From Cheilinus undulatus (taxonomy: Eukaryota > Chordata > Actinopteri > Labriformes > Labridae): 64,000 nt of DNA. The stretch is taken from the NCBI RefSeq assembly GCF_018320785.1, contig NC_054876.1:23830212-23894211 (forward strand), read 5' to 3'. The notes under the pieces are model-generated. The model was not told where the DNA came from. It did no database searches and was given only the letters and a program-made list of their open reading frames with translations. Shown here one piece after another: positions 1 through 49,272 of the stretch; position 1 is the first letter of the stretch, and each line of letters starts with the position of its first letter. The translations under genes and the position numbers were made by a program.

Positions 1-1
1 G

Positions 2-1637
<1,636 letters not shown>

Positions 1638-2525
1638 ACTGAATATAAAAGGATCAACAGATTTATTAACAGAGAAACAAAACTGGAGCTGTTACAGGAG
1701 GATGTGTGAAAGAAGAAATGGATGATCAAGCAAACTGGCACTGAGAAGGAGAAGGAGTTGATGAAAATGAAGATGAAGAGAAGGGAGGATGGGGAAGGAT
1801 GACACACCGCTGCCACTATCTTCCCTTCTCTTACCTGTGAAGACAAAGAGGAATATTTGCAAGTCCAGGCAGTGCATTGCTGTCTCAAACACTGTAAATA
1901 TGTCTGAAATGACTGATGTACCAGTACAGTATTACTGTGGATCACTAAGAACATGAAGTATATGTGTTTTTGTGAGTTTGCATGTGTGTTTACATTTGCA
2001 CAGGGCTGCAGGAAGTAAAAATGTGATTTTTTTTGTTAGAGAAATACAAAGCAAAGGGAGAGAGATATTTAACAATACTGTGAGTTCAGTTACCAGCAAA
2101 ATGTCCAGAGTTTGTTCACAGATTTTACCTCCCCTTTTTATAGGATGTATGCCAACATGAAATGCACAAGCTAAAGAAAATACATTTCTATCAAAGTCTT
2201 CTATATTAGTGAGAGAATATCACACAGATTATGAGGAAAGCATACTAAGACACTGTTCCTGAAACCTATTAGTAAATGTGTATTATTCTAATGTGAAACT
2301 GTAGGCTTTTAAACATAATATATGTGTATTTTTATTATTTGCCTTCTGCACTTTAACTTGTAATTCTATAAAGGTCTAAGAAGTTAGCCAAAGCACCAGA
2401 GTTAGCAGAATAATGTGAGGATAAATGCCCAGGTCTGCTCTCCCTTTCTTGTGAAGAAGATTTGTAAAAACTCACATACTGGAGTAAAAGTCTTTGTGAA
2501 TAAACTTTTTTGTATTGGTTTTTGA
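1638..2525 (+). other. afap1l1: probable afap1l1 3' UTR
   Basis: No coding potential is seen after the stop. The first good polyadenylation hexamer, AATAAA, lies at 2499-2504 and is followed by a T-rich stretch, giving a 3' UTR of about 0.9 kb. A second AATAAA near 2815 could serve a longer form. Confidence 0.5.
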
Positions 2526-2974
2526 ACATTTTTTTTCTACCTGCTACTTCCTCCCAGAATCAGATTAAACTGAGATATCAACCAAAGAATCACAACTCAG
2601 CACTTCAGGCGCCATCTAGTGGCACGTTTTGAAGCCTTTTTGTGACCACATTGTTTTCTGCTTCTCCTTATCGTTGTCGTTCTATTCTTTGTCAGAGACA
2701 ACATGACACACCAGGAAAATCTGATACTTCTGCATATTTTTCAGCAGCAAATTACTATAACACTTTATGCTCAACATTTTTCTCAAGCACATTTTGATAC
2801 ACAAGTTAATGGCTGAATAAAACTTCCCAAGCCTTTATTGCTGTCTCCTTCAAACACAACAGAAGTAGAAAGAATCTTTTTAATTGTTCACAGCTCTGTA
2901 TTCTTTTTGTGTCTGAGCTTGACTATGGTTATGTTTTATACATTAATGCCTCCTCTCAAACCTGATATGTTCTA

Positions 2975-3358
2975 GATATTGTGTATCATGGAGCTCTGAG
3001 TTACATCACTAATTTTAGAGCCCTCACCCATCACTGTTTATTGCATACATATGTTAGATGTTCTTCTTCGTCCACAGGTAGACCAAAACACTTGTTCTCT
3101 TATCTACAAGACTATCTGGCTACTTCCTTCATATCTTCTGACCTACAACAGTTAGAAAAGTACAGGATTTAATTTTCTTCTGTCTCAGGACTTTTTCTTC
3201 CTGACTTTTCTAAACATCAGAACTGAACTTGAAAAACAGGCATTTCAGTTTGCTGCTCCCACCATTCTCTGGAATGAATCAAAAAGACTTGAAACTTAAT
3301 GATCTGCTCTTATTTGATGCTTTTAAGAGGATGTTAAATGACTTGGAGGCAGCCACAA
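2975..3358 (+). mobile_element. L2/CR1-like LINE 3' end, decayed
   Basis: Frameshifted translation gives pieces that look like the C-terminus of an L2-type reverse transcriptase polyprotein: LFSYLQDYLA, a stretch resembling RTELEKQAFQFAAP, a WNES-like piece, then LNDLLLFDAFKRMLNDLEA. L2 proteins end with a similar block (RTELGKKAF...AAP..WN.L...L.....F...L.DLE). Frameshifts and stops separate the blocks, so the copy is dead. It runs straight into an AT microsatellite, as LINE 3' ends often do. Confidence 0.55.
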
Positions 3359-3370
3359 ACATATATATAA

Positions 3371-3430
<60 letters not shown>
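3359..3430. repeat. (AT)n microsatellite
   Basis: About 70 bases of nearly pure AT dinucleotides, next to the LINE 3' end. Confidence 0.95.
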
Positions 3431-3432
<2 letters not shown>

Positions 3433-3483
3433 TACAAAGTTGGAAAATTAGAAGAAAAATACTTAAAATTCCTTGATTTATAA

Positions 3484-3840
3484 ATTCTTTAATTTTGGCA
3501 CAGGAAACTTACATTTACCACACTATAAAAACAACAAAATTACAAGAAACCAAACTAAAACTGATTTGATTTTGTTTTGTTGTTTTTTTTTTAAACTTAA
3601 TCTCAAAAGTTCTAAATTTTGGTTCATGTACATTTATAACATTTAAAGTTGCAAATTTCAAATGTTTTCATGAAAATTAACATATCACCCTTTTTGTATT
3701 TTTTATTTTTATTTTTTTTGTATGTGGCCCTTATACACCGTCTGAATAATGGCTAATTTATACACTGATGAAGAACAAGTATATGTGAGCCTATTATGAT
3801 GGGGTGTTTACAAAGGCAATTAGCATTGATAAACATTTTT
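3484..3840. other. intergenic DNA, nothing recognised
   Basis: Very AT-rich, with homopolymer T runs. There is no open frame or repeat family I can name. Confidence 0.6.
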
Positions 3841-3854
3841 TGTCATGGGTCCTG

Positions 3855-4045
3855 GGGGGCTTAGCTTTTCTCAGAGATGAGTAAGGTGGGGGTGGGGGCT
3901 AACACTGGCCTAGTGTTGGCTACCAGGGTTCAAGTCAGGCCTGCGGCTCGTTTCCAACATCTCACCCCCACTGTCACATGTCTGTTTCCACTTCTATCCA
4001 CTGTCTTCTCTAAAAGAAAGGCATAAAAAGCCCAGGAATGGATAC
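3855..4045 (+). mobile_element. tRNA-derived SINE-like element
   Basis: It has a B-box-like GGGTTCAAGTC followed by AGGCCTGCGGCTC, a C-rich middle with a CTATCCACTGTC-type motif and an AAAGGCATAAAAAGCCC-like tail. The same order (B box, TCTATCCACTGTC, AAAGCC..AAAA) recurs near 16.2 kb and 50.4 kb, so this is a repeat family. Confidence 0.55.
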
Positions 4046-5443
4046 TTAAAAAAAGTAATAAGTATCTATCTGATGTTTTCTGTTTATGACTGCTCTCCAT
4101 CTATAAAAAATAATAAAAGATAATCCACAGATGTTTTGGCCAACTTTTTCAGAAGTGTTATATTTTCATAAAAAAATCAGACTCCATCTAAAGCCTTTTT
4201 TATAGTGAGTTGGCAGAAAACTAATGTTTAAGCAAACTTAAAACTTTCACCAGCTAACCAAGAAAATCCTCATACTGCAAGAAATAAGTTAAAACAATGT
4301 AGTTTATACTTTAATTATTTGGCCAAACTACACCATGTGACTCTAGCAGTCAAGCAGCTGCTTTAGACGGTTTATCTGTAATACTAAAAACAGACTTAGA
4401 GCATTTAAATATTTCAACATAGATACCTAAAATAAAAGTAGAAATAAAAAAAAAACATGAAGACAAAACAGTCTGAACTTCTTTAGAAAGAGTTTATTTA
4501 GTGCATTTCTAGTTTGTCCACGGCAGGAACCAAAATATTAAGTTAATCTGTGCTCGCATTGGTTAAACTGGTTCTGGTCCAACACCATTGGTCCACTCAT
4601 ATTCTGGTGCAGTACTATTGGTCCAGTGGTGTTCCCTTGCCCTCTCACCGGTTCACTAGTGTTCTGGTATGACACTGTTGGCTCACTAGTGTTCACTTGT
4701 GGTCAGGAACACGTAAGACCAGAAAAAAAAGGACCTTTCGGCATGCTGCTACTGAGCAGAGGTCCACAAGCTTCCATGCAACAACAAACAAACAAACAAA
4801 CAGCAAGGGACAACAACAACGAACGGAAAGAGAAACAACAGCATTGCTTGTAAGAAGTAAGCATGGAAGCATATACAGTAAACCTTATTTTAACCTGCTA
4901 AAGCCCTCTGGAGGTTTGTCTGATATACAACAGATCTTAAAAAGGTAAAATCCCCCCCCAGACCCGGACACATGCGTGCGCACACTCGCTCTCTCTCTCT
5001 TGCCCACGCACACACAACACACACACTCTCACACAGGCGCACCTGCATGCAAACAAATGATCAGTCCTTAGAAGTGTACAAGGATACGTTGTCATTTTTA
5101 AAAATATGACTTAACCCCATGAGCTCTGTGTAAACATAGCGTACGGTAGATTAGATAGACTTCTCTCCTTCTTTCCTTTGTAGCTGTCTGTCTGTCCTGC
5201 CTCGTGCCTTTTCACAGCAGTAACTTAGTGAGTTAATACTTGTACTCTTTGGTTCTCTGTAACAGTCTGTTTATCGCACTATGTGACTGACTGACTCTTA
5301 TCTATGCCTCTGTTTTCTAAGCCCTCACTCCCTTGTTCTCTCTGGTTATTGTACAGCAGGAAGAGGAGTCAAGGGAAGAGATCTGCAGGTCATGTCCCTC
5401 TGCAGACCAGAGCAGCGGAGCCAGATCGATTGATTGTCCTTGA
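4046..5443 (-). other. possible long fgf13 3' UTR / intergenic
   Basis: No coding potential. It contains a CAAA-type simple repeat near 4786-4802 and a CA/CT-rich stretch at about 4965-5040. Reverse-strand AATAAA (TTTATT on +) at 4493-4498 could end a long fgf13 transcript. Confidence 0.35.
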
Positions 5444-5453
5444 TTTATTTATT
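5444..5453 (-). terminator. fgf13: candidate fgf13 polyadenylation signals
   Basis: Two overlapping AATAAA hexamers on the minus strand, about 210 bases after the fgf13 stop, would give a short 3' UTR. The UTR also contains a TCC-repeat tract at about 5515-5540. Confidence 0.45.
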
Positions 5454-5660
5454 TACATCACAGTCAGTCACAGTGAGCTCCGTGAAGTGGAAGAACACAT
5501 TCCTGTCCTCGCATCCTCCTCTTCCTCCTCCTCCTCCTCTCGCCCCTCACCAGCCTGATGTGTGGGCATGTCGGCCTGAGATCTGTTGGTATGTGTGCGT
5601 GTGTGGTGTTTGTATATACGTGTAGGTGTATGTGTGAGTGTGCATGTGAGTTGTGAGGGG

Positions 5661-41133
<35,473 letters not shown>

Positions 41134-41450
41134 GGAGCACCTCTGCTGCTGCTGCTGGTGTTTGAATCAAAGTTGAGGAGATGGAGCAAGAACCGTAGCT
41201 CTACTTTTTCATCCTCTTCAGATTTGTTTTCTTTTTTTTTTATCCCCTTCTCACATGGCAGTCCCCCTCACACTCCTACTCGCCGTCCCTCTCTGCCTCC
41301 CTCTCTTCAGCTTGTCCCTGTTTGAGAGCCCGTTGTGCCTCCACATGCCACTATATGAGCAGGAGCGCCCCTAAACGGGCGCGCGCAGAAAACTGCTCCT
41401 ACACGCGCACACTTCATGATGACACTATGGAGACTATGTCACGCAAAGCA
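41134..41450 (-). promoter_or_regulatory. fgf13: probable promoter / 5' UTR of fgf13 1V
   Basis: GC-elevated block upstream of the 1V ATG with a CAGCAG repeat, a C/T-rich run and a CGCGCGC cluster at about 41378-41385 in otherwise AT-rich DNA. The plus-strand frame reading MVFILFALCFSAHGAP here is antisense to the 1V exon and not a gene. Confidence 0.45.
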
Positions 41451-43365
41451 AAAACCAAACAAAAAAACTCCTTTAGTCTCTGAGGTCAGACATCGTACAC
41501 GAACTCTGGCGGCTTTATAGCAAAGATAAGTAACCCTACAGATGCTAGTAATGCCTTTAAATGGAGGTTGATAAACCGCCTTTACAGCACGAAACTAATA
41601 ATTTGAAGAACAATGTTAAGCTATTTACTCTTGTTGAAAATTCTCCTTCAACTTAACTTGATTTTGTCTCTGTATGTAAAGTTAAATAATGTCACCATCC
41701 AAAAATAAAACGGGAATGTTTGGAAAAAACTGTTAAAACGTCCTTGCTCTGTTTAACAGTACCTGGTAAATACTTCTACTACTTTTACATGGGGGGTAGT
41801 CCTCATCTTTAGACAGTTGAATGTTTAAAAACATGATAAAGAATGAGAATATGGCTGTCAGGATATTGCAATTAAATACCTTGTGAACTTCAGGCTCTCC
41901 TTGTAAATAGTACAACATGTAGCACTTTAATTTTGAAAGTGGCAAAAACAGGAGTGTGGCACTTTAATAGACAAGCCTTTAACAGCTGTGAGCTTTCAGT
42001 TACTGATATGAATATGTTAATGAGCCACTAGCTCCACTTTGTTAAATTAAACTCTTCTGATTAGGAAAAGTGAAAGAAAATCAAGAATATATTCATGTCC
42101 ACCACTCCTGATAACTTGTCATCTCCCTCTTTCGTAGTTCTTTTCTCAACACGAGGGACAGAGAGGAAAATAGGGAGGCATTGATGAGGGAAAACGTGCC
42201 GCAACACGCTGTATTACTAGCATGCTGTCAGGAAACTATAGAAATTTATATAATCAAGCTGATTTTGTCCCTTATGCTTACTCATGTCACATGTAGTTAG
42301 GAGTTGGTATAAGACAATACTTTAAACTTCAGTTAATGACAATGAACAAAGAAAGATCTTCAGCTAATGTAGGTCTTTTGGTCCTGCCTAAAACTCCACA
42401 AAGTTACCTGCATGTATAGCTGATATTTAAATATCAGCAGAAATGTTCATATCCACCTATGGTGATATCGTGCCTATAATACTGTGCATCCCTACGGTTG
42501 TGTGTTAATAAATAATGTCATGTTGTCATAATTGCACAAAAACATTTGCAAAGTTTTGGAACATAATCATTTCTGATGGAGTCATTCCTCTCCTGTGTAT
42601 CTGTCTAATAAAATAGATTGTCGTTTTTTAAAGATTGGTGTGTGATACTAGTAATCATTAAAGGAACAGGTTGTAAAATTTTAAAACGTCATCAAAAATG
42701 ATCTAAGAACTGTAATTGGGACAACAGCATTTTTTTATAGATTTTTTCACATTTCTTTTTAAGCCATATGAATTATTCTCACCATTAAGTGATTGATTCT
42801 TTGGAAATGAATTAAGGAGACAACTGTTTTTATATTGGGCACAGTTAATGTTCTTATAAACTGTTTCTGACCAATAGATCAAACATTTGTAAATCTACTC
42901 ATAAACCTATTTATTACTGCCTATGAACATGAACTCCTGGTAAGGGTGTAATAACGATGATTGCCTCTAGACTGAAAACAAACACTTTTACCAGTGATCA
43001 ATAGACATTTCTACATAAACCGGCCACTGTAAACATCAGTCTGCATGGAGTAAAAATGGTACCTGCAGGGTAGTAAGATGCACAGTTTGCTCCAACTGAC
43101 TTGAAGAAGGTCACCATATTCAAGAGGCTGTCTTTAATCCGATAAACACACGTCCACCTGCAGACTCAGCAGCCTAACATGATGCAAATGAGTCACTTTA
43201 TTGGTCTCTTAATCAATTTGAGCTGTAAAATGGCTTTTTTACAGAGGCAGAAGTCGGACACAGCCACACTTTACATTTTATCCTGTTACAATCACCTCAA
43301 GAGGTTTTTAGATTATCTACAGTCCTTTTAAAAAATAATATCAGGTAGCCTTTTTGTTTATATAT
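41451..43365. other. fgf13-f9 intergenic DNA, nothing recognised
   Basis: AT-rich without supported features. Confidence 0.5.
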
Positions 43366-43369
43366 TTTT

Positions 43370-43495
43370 ATTTTTAAGCTTTTTATGCAGCTATTCAGGT
43401 AGAATAGGACAGAGGGGAAGACATGCAAGATTTGAACGTGGGCTGTCTGCTTTAAGTCCAACAGCCTCTATACACAAAGGCCACTGACACCCTTT
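43370..43495 (-). mobile_element. SINE fragment (tRNA-derived), minus orientation
   Basis: The minus strand reads GTGGCCTTTGTGTATAGAGG, an intervening stretch, then B-box-like GTTCAAATC and TGCATGTCTTCCCCTCTGTC. The same tail (GTCTTCC.CCTC...CCTGTC) occurs in the copy at 44.5 kb. Confidence 0.6.
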
Positions 43496-43841
43496 AAGTT
43501 TGCTTCTTGCTAATAAATGGTGAAGTGTATTTTGCTTGAAGTTGACATTGAAATTACTTATTGCATTTGTCTTTTAACCACAATCTCTACTGTAGTAAAC
43601 ATGTCCTTTTAATTCACTTGATGATCGTTTCTTTTCAATAATATCCTTGAAATGCAAATAAAATTGACAACGACATCTTAGTTGTCCTGCAAGAGTAAAC
43701 ATCCTGTTATGTATCTCAGTCTGTGATGCTGATGTATGACAGTAAATTAGTATTATTCTGTTCTCTTCTGCTTCTTGTCAGACTTTAAATGTAATTAAAC
43801 ATTGTTTTCTCTTCTCTCTCTCTCTCTCTCTGTCTCTGCAG

Positions 43842-43916
43842 CTCCCTTCTGTTCAGTCTATGTGATGAAACTGTCCTGCAGGCTGCAGGGTTAGCTCCAG
43901 TTGTCATCACTCCGTG
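43842..43916 (+). other. candidate noncoding exon (+ strand)
   Basis: A pure CT tract (43809-43833) leads to TCTCTGCAG, an excellent 3' splice site at 43841, and 75 bases later TCCGTG|GTAAGAAG is a strong 5' splice site. All three frames are closed, so it would be noncoding. It could belong to a transcript starting at 39.2 kb or to a 5' UTR variant of f9. Confidence 0.3.
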
Positions 43917-44479
43917 GTAAGAAGTTGGGTCACCGATAAATTTAGACTCCTCTGCTAACCTACATTAAGTGGCTTTATGGCGCAACAGGACTGAGCTGCT
44001 GGAAGTTGTCGTGTTTGTTTCCGCCTCAGACTGTTAAAAAGCAAAGACTAGGCAGACATTTTAGTAACAACTTGATTAATGTACTGAAAGTTTACTAAAT
44101 CTGTTGAAATTAGTGGTGTAATTGCTCAAAGGCAGACAGAAGTGTTAGAAAACAGCTTCAACATGTTTCCTCTTTTATGACCATGGATGTTTTAAATCTT
44201 TCAAAAGCATTTTTGTCTCTCTTTCAATGTAGAGCTGGATCTTTGTAAAATGATTTCAGGCTAGATCAGGTTAACTAATATTTTTCTTTGAATTTTCTGT
44301 TGCATGTAAAGCATTTTGTGCTACATTGCTTTGTATGAAAAGTGCTACACAAACAAAGATTGATTTACTGAGATTGATCGAAAGGTTAAAATAGAATCAT
44401 TTGTAAAAATCCATTCACAATAAACAATAAAAAGAATTTAGAAAAAAAAAAGTACAGAAAATACTATTTAAAAAAAGAT

Positions 44480-44655
44480 TTCTTGTAGGGTCTTTTTGCC
44501 TTCATTCTGATAGGACAGCTGAAGAAAGACAGGAAATATTGTTAGAGAGAGGAGGAAGACAGACCAACCAGCAGTAAGGTCAGGGATCAGTCGTGTTGAG
44601 GACTAAAGCCTTTGTTAATGGGTGTCTGTTCTACCAGCTGAGCTAAACTGGTGCC
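44480..44655 (-). mobile_element. tRNA-derived SINE, minus orientation
   Basis: The minus strand begins AGTTTAGCTCAGCTGGTAGA, an A-box match to a tRNA head. It then reads ACACCCAT..., TAGTCCTCAACACGACTGAT and a C/T-rich body ending CCTGTC..TTCAGCTGTCC, a tail common in fish SINEs. It is not a tRNA gene: no acceptor stem closes. Confidence 0.75.
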
Positions 44656-44814
44656 AAAATACAGCAAATACTTAAGATACACACAAATAATGACATAAAA
44701 TAAAAACTTCTGTGCATGAAACATAAATAAGAAATCAGGCATATTAGTAAAGTTATAAAAAAACAATCTCCATGTTACAAAATAAAGCAAATTTAAATTT
44801 GTTTAAGTAGTTTC

Positions 44815-45055
44815 ACTACTGTCTAACTCATTTTTGCCACATTTGTCCACTGTTAGCCCATTTTTCCTTTTTTGCTCATTTTTGCCTGTTTGACCCATTT
44901 TTGCAATTTTTAAACATTTTTTTTTGCCACTTTTTAACTGCTTTTCACCATTTTCCACCCATTTTTTAATCTTTTATCCTATTTCACTACTTTTTCACCG
45001 ATTTTTGCCACTTTTAACTCTTTTTTTGCAATTATTTTGTAATTTTTACCTTGAA
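44815..45055 (+). repeat. degenerate short tandem repeat, TTTTTGCCA / CATTTTT type
   Basis: Roughly 240 bases of diverged repeats built from ATTTTTGCC, CACTTTT and ACCCATTTTT with a variable spacing of 12-20 bases. Confidence 0.7.
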
Positions 45056-46248
45056 GTTGTCTCAGTTGCTCCATTTTTTCTGGCATCTTGATGTTTGTGT
45101 TCAGCTATAAAGTGTGATCTTACATTCCTGTTGGTTTAGTTGAGTGTGCCCATCCACACTGTAAACATCACCAATAAAATGGTGATTCTGTTTTAAGAAA
45201 AGAGGTTCAAATTTGGAAACAGACTATGCTTTACAGCATGAATAAATACAGTTCATTTTTGTTGCTTTGATAAGGGTGGTTATTTTTAAGGTTAAAATAA
45301 AATATGATTATCATTGCTTAACTTCACAGTGGATCGTAATTTTGCTGACTTCCGTGGGCCCCCCAGTTTGGATGGGCCCCAGAAAGCTCTCCCCTTTATC
45401 CCCCTTATGGGTGGCCTTCCTCATAAGCATTAAAGAAATGTCTTATTCGTATTTAATCAAAGACTCATACCTCTTAACTGTAGTATATGTTTTAATATTG
45501 GTTTTAAGTCTTGTTTTATCCCTTAATTTGTCGAATATGACAGGTTTATCTGACTGTTGTGTAACAGGTTTTGTGACGTCAACTTGTGATGAACTTTTTG
45601 ACTCCAGCAGTGGGCCAGCAGAGAAAATCACAGCTGCTCTCTGAGCAAGCTCCCCTGGAGGATTACTGATCTGAAACCAGCTGCTCTGTAGGGACAAAAA
45701 GTCACACAAAAGACATTTGACTCCTGCTCCTGTTTGATTCAAACATATTTAATATTCTGCATGTGGTTGAAGTAGTTCAATACAACTGGGCTAGTATCAT
45801 GCTTTTGAACCTCCTTGGTGTAACAGGTGTGTAGGGTTAATTAAATCACTCTGTCAGATAATTACAGATAAAGTGTCAGGCATAGAGGTGTTTAATTAAG
45901 TGTCTCTGAAATATATTATAGAATTGGTGAAAAATCCCTCATTTTATTGTTCGGTGAAAAAATAGAGCAGCTGAATTAAACTCTATATGATGTCTCAGTA
46001 GTGAAAACAAATTATAAAACCTGTAAGAACCATCATCTTTATGATTTAGAGGCTATATTTTCTCAGACTTGGTGAGGTTGTCCCAGGTCAACCTGCACAG
46101 CGTCAAGGTAAACTGACTGGCAGAGACATTGACCTCATGAGTCACTGAGTGGCAGTAAAACAGCTGTATGATTATACTGGAAGGGGAGATGACATGTCTG
46201 TATTGATTGATGACAGTGTCATGAAAGAAAAAGAGGTCAGTGACTCAC
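45056..46248. other. intergenic DNA, nothing recognised
   Basis: Short frames on both strands without family resemblance. Confidence 0.5.
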
Positions 46249-46503
46249 CGCAGGCCCGCGTCCAGAGCCAAGAGTCTTCATCATCACAGTGCTGTCCCCT
46301 GCTACTCCTCACAGGGGACTTTCCTTTGGAGGTGTTCTGGGTATGTCCAATGATTGGAGCCCTCAGGGTGGACCCAGAGCATGCTGGAGGGGAAAGCCTT
46401 AAGGTGCCACAGGAAGAGTTGGACAACTGAGCCCGCCGCCTTTGATTACTGGAAGGCGATGGATGGATTTCTTCATCATGGATGACCAAAAGGAAGTAAA
46501 AAT
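46249..46503 (-). other. candidate exon (- strand), function unknown
   Basis: One minus-strand frame stays open over the whole interval, from an AG acceptor (TTGTACAG) to CTGCG|GTGAGTC, a near-consensus 5' splice site. The translation, including GTLRLSPPACSGSTLRAPII and HCDDEDSWLWTRACG, matches nothing I recognise. It does not resemble any known FGF13 first exon or MCF2. It could be a noncoding upstream exon of fgf13 or chance. Confidence 0.25.
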
Positions 46504-46624
46504 CTGTACAAGTTAAACATTAGTCGATCCGTCTGACTCAACTCAGTGGGCAGAACAAATTGGATTCTCTTCATGTCACTCCATGGGTCCTCAAGTCACA
46601 TGATGGGAAAAAGATAAACTGGCA

Positions 46625-46740
46625 GGCACTGGTTTATCTCAGCTTGTAGAGCATGGGACCCATGAGCAGAGGTCAAGTTCAGTCTGCATTTCCCCAGGTT
46701 GGAACGTGGCCCTCTGCCCTTTAGTGTGTTGTTGGCCCCC
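46625..46740 (+). mobile_element. tRNA-like SINE head
   Basis: TTTATCTCAGCTTGTAGAGC resembles a tRNA A-box region. It is followed by GGTCAAGTTC and TGCATTTCCCCAGGTTGGAA, as in the 44.5 kb SINE family but in plus orientation and more diverged. Confidence 0.5.
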
Positions 46741-47235
46741 TTTTCTCATTGTCATGGTCTTATAGCAGCATTTTTGGATGTATATGTGAGCTTAAAAACA
46801 CAAAAAATGCACAGTTTGATGCCAAATGTGGCTGTAAATGAGCCAATCAGATGTGCAGCTCAAGACACAACTATAAAATCAATACAAATCTGCAACCAAT
46901 AGGCTCATCACTTTACACCAAACTTCAGTACAAGTTCAGTTCAATCAAAGTCCAACACACCCAATATTAGGTCGTTTCTATAAAGAGCACATAGGCAGAT
47001 GTGATGCCATCAATTTGTGCAAATCAATCAGTGCTCTTCACACTGGGGGCAGCTTTTGTTTATGAATAAGGCTGAAAATCTCAAGTTCATTTCAATAATG
47101 CTCATTAAAATTACATCAAAATGTTCTCAAGTACCAACTACCAACAAGTTATTGTGGAGACTTGTAGGCTGATTTTTTTCTGCTTTCAGTCTACATGTTT
47201 CCTTTAATAGAATCACATTATAAACCACAGTATGA

Positions 47236-47826
47236 CCCAGTGGTTCCCAAGGTTTTTTCCTTGGACCCCCCCTACTTATATCTAAGAAAAGCTGAGCTCC
47301 CTACAAAAGACCCACAAAGATTAAAAAAAGAAAAGGTGATGCTTTACTGTCAGTTTTAACTGTTCATTGATAAAACCCTTAGAACAGTGATTCTCGACCA
47401 TTTATCTCCTTTTCTTGTGATAACAAAGCAGCTTTTCCCATGATAACACATCAAAATAGCCCAAAATGAATGCTTTATCACAGGACAGCATATTAAATAT
47501 GTTTGCTTAGACTTGTCTCTTTGTGTAGTGATAGATTTTGTTTCATCTAAGGCCCAAACTTTAACATTTGTGAGTAAGTTTTCAGACATGTTGTTCGCAG
47601 TTTGCGTTGAAGAGACTGTGGTGGGTACTACACAAGCTGAGAACCACTTCCTTGGAAGATAGGACTACACAATACCCCCTTATCAAAAGACCTCTGTATA
47701 AACTTTATATAAAGTGTTTTACCATGATTTTTGTCAATATATGCAAATCTAATTTTGAGAAACTCAGAGGAGAAAAAGCCTCATGCCCCCCTTGAGATCT
47801 TAGGACCCCAGGTTGGGAGCCAATGG
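47236..47826. mobile_element. hAT-like MITE (outer) with a nested copy
   Basis: Outer ends CAGTGGTTCCCAAGG...GGACCCCCCC and ...CCCCAGGTTGGGAGCCAATGG are imperfect inverted repeats. Inside, 47383-47650 has its own ends, CAGTGATTCTCGACCA and GCTGAGAACCACTT, flanked by CCCTTAGA and TCCTTGGA. This is a second hAT-like element inserted in the first. Confidence 0.65.
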
Positions 47827-49272
47827 TATAACCAATGTGCAGGAAAAGATTTGAATAGTCATCTAACAACACAAGTTTGAGCTGGATGCTGCATTCTAGA
47901 GACCAGGTTTTCTGTGATATTTTTCACCCCCAGTGAAGATCTTCACTGGTCAAAGGATGGACTAAAATGAATATTGATGCTTCTTTGTGACCTTCAAACA
48001 CAAACTAGACCATCAGCTAGAAGACTGATGTTTCTGTAGTTATTTTTGATGCCTAAAATAACTGATGTAACAAAGGTGACCATCTTCTCTAAGATGTTAC
48101 CTCTGCATTTGGAGTGCCTGCTCTACTTGAACTAAACCAGCCCAAAGTTTTCCTGGTCTGAACCTCTGTTTTTTTTTGTTTTTTTTTTTTAGATTTTGTC
48201 TATTGGCTCCCTCCTTTGCTGTAGACTGTTGGGGGGATTCAATAATAACTGTTAACACAGGTGGTGGTAAACATGCTAATTGTTATACTTACATTTTATT
48301 TCTGCTGTAGATTCCTAAGTTTGCAGAGGAGCTGGAGTGTAATGGCATTCAGAAGTTGACCTAAAGAGATGCAGCCCGCCTCCATCAAACCATCTAAATC
48401 ACCCATAGCCAATAAGTCACCACAAGGCCGTTGTTGCCAAGGCACTGCTGGCTCAAGGCCAGCTGACCAGGCTGTCATTCACAGTGATTTGTCCTCAGCC
48501 ACGCCCTGTGTAACTCATAGTCTAATGATCAGCTTTCAATACTAGAGATCGAGCTCTGAGTTTGGGTTGTCCTTCACTTCAGTGTGTAAACTGCAGCTCC
48601 AGCTGAGGAGTTTTAATTATGTTTCTGCTGCATCTAAATGGCTTTAAGCTGATTTGACTGGATTTACTGCAGCACTTGTCCACTCAAATGGTGATCTGGA
48701 CACATTAGTGTGTGTGCAAGTGTGTGTCACACATTTATTCTCAGGATTCAGAATTTCTGGAATAGTGGAGATCTATTTTTGTTTTGGCTCTTCGAAATAG
48801 GAAATGCTTGAAGTGAATAATGGTGCTCATGAACAGTTAAAGGGATTTTGTGTGTGTGTGTTGATGTGTTTTAAACTGTCACATAAGCCATGTTTCAAAA
48901 GCTGCTTAGATGACAAGACTCATCTTGGTAAACAACATGATTAACAGCTGGTAATTTCATCAAACATGCACGCAACATTGTCCAGAATGCTTCTTCTTAC
49001 TCATCAGCTGTCAATATTTGCTTTTGTCTAATTTTCCTCTAAAGTCGTATTTATTTCAAGCTATTGCCCTCTGCTGCTCTGTTTTCTCCAACAGCCTTTC
49101 TCACACTTTTTACTCTTTCTTTATCCTTGTCTCTCCTCCAAACACACAAACGTGAACAAACACATGCTCTGCAGCCTCTCAGGTGAGTAAACAGTGTGTT
49201 GCTGTACTTTGGAGTGCTGCATTTATCTCTTTAGAGCTGAGTTCAGACAGAGGGACAGCTGACTACGACAAG
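47827..49272 (+). promoter_or_regulatory. f9: region upstream of f9 (5' UTR and promoter expected here)
   Basis: No TATA box at an obvious spacing from the start codon. There are AG sites with pyrimidine tracts at 48.31 kb (TTTCTGCTGTAG) and just before 49.18 kb (CTCTGCAG...CTCTCAG|GTGAGT), which could bound 5' UTR exons. Liver-factor sites cannot be assigned confidently by eye. Confidence 0.3.

Noticed and set aside
44600..44655. tRNA-like A box on the minus strand (TTTAGCTCAGCTGGTAGA)
   Set aside because: It is followed by SINE body sequence and has no closing acceptor stem or proper T arm; it is the head of a tRNA-derived SINE.
46149..46430. 93-codon plus-strand frame
   Set aside because: It is antisense to the splice-framed minus-strand candidate exon and has no recognised homology.
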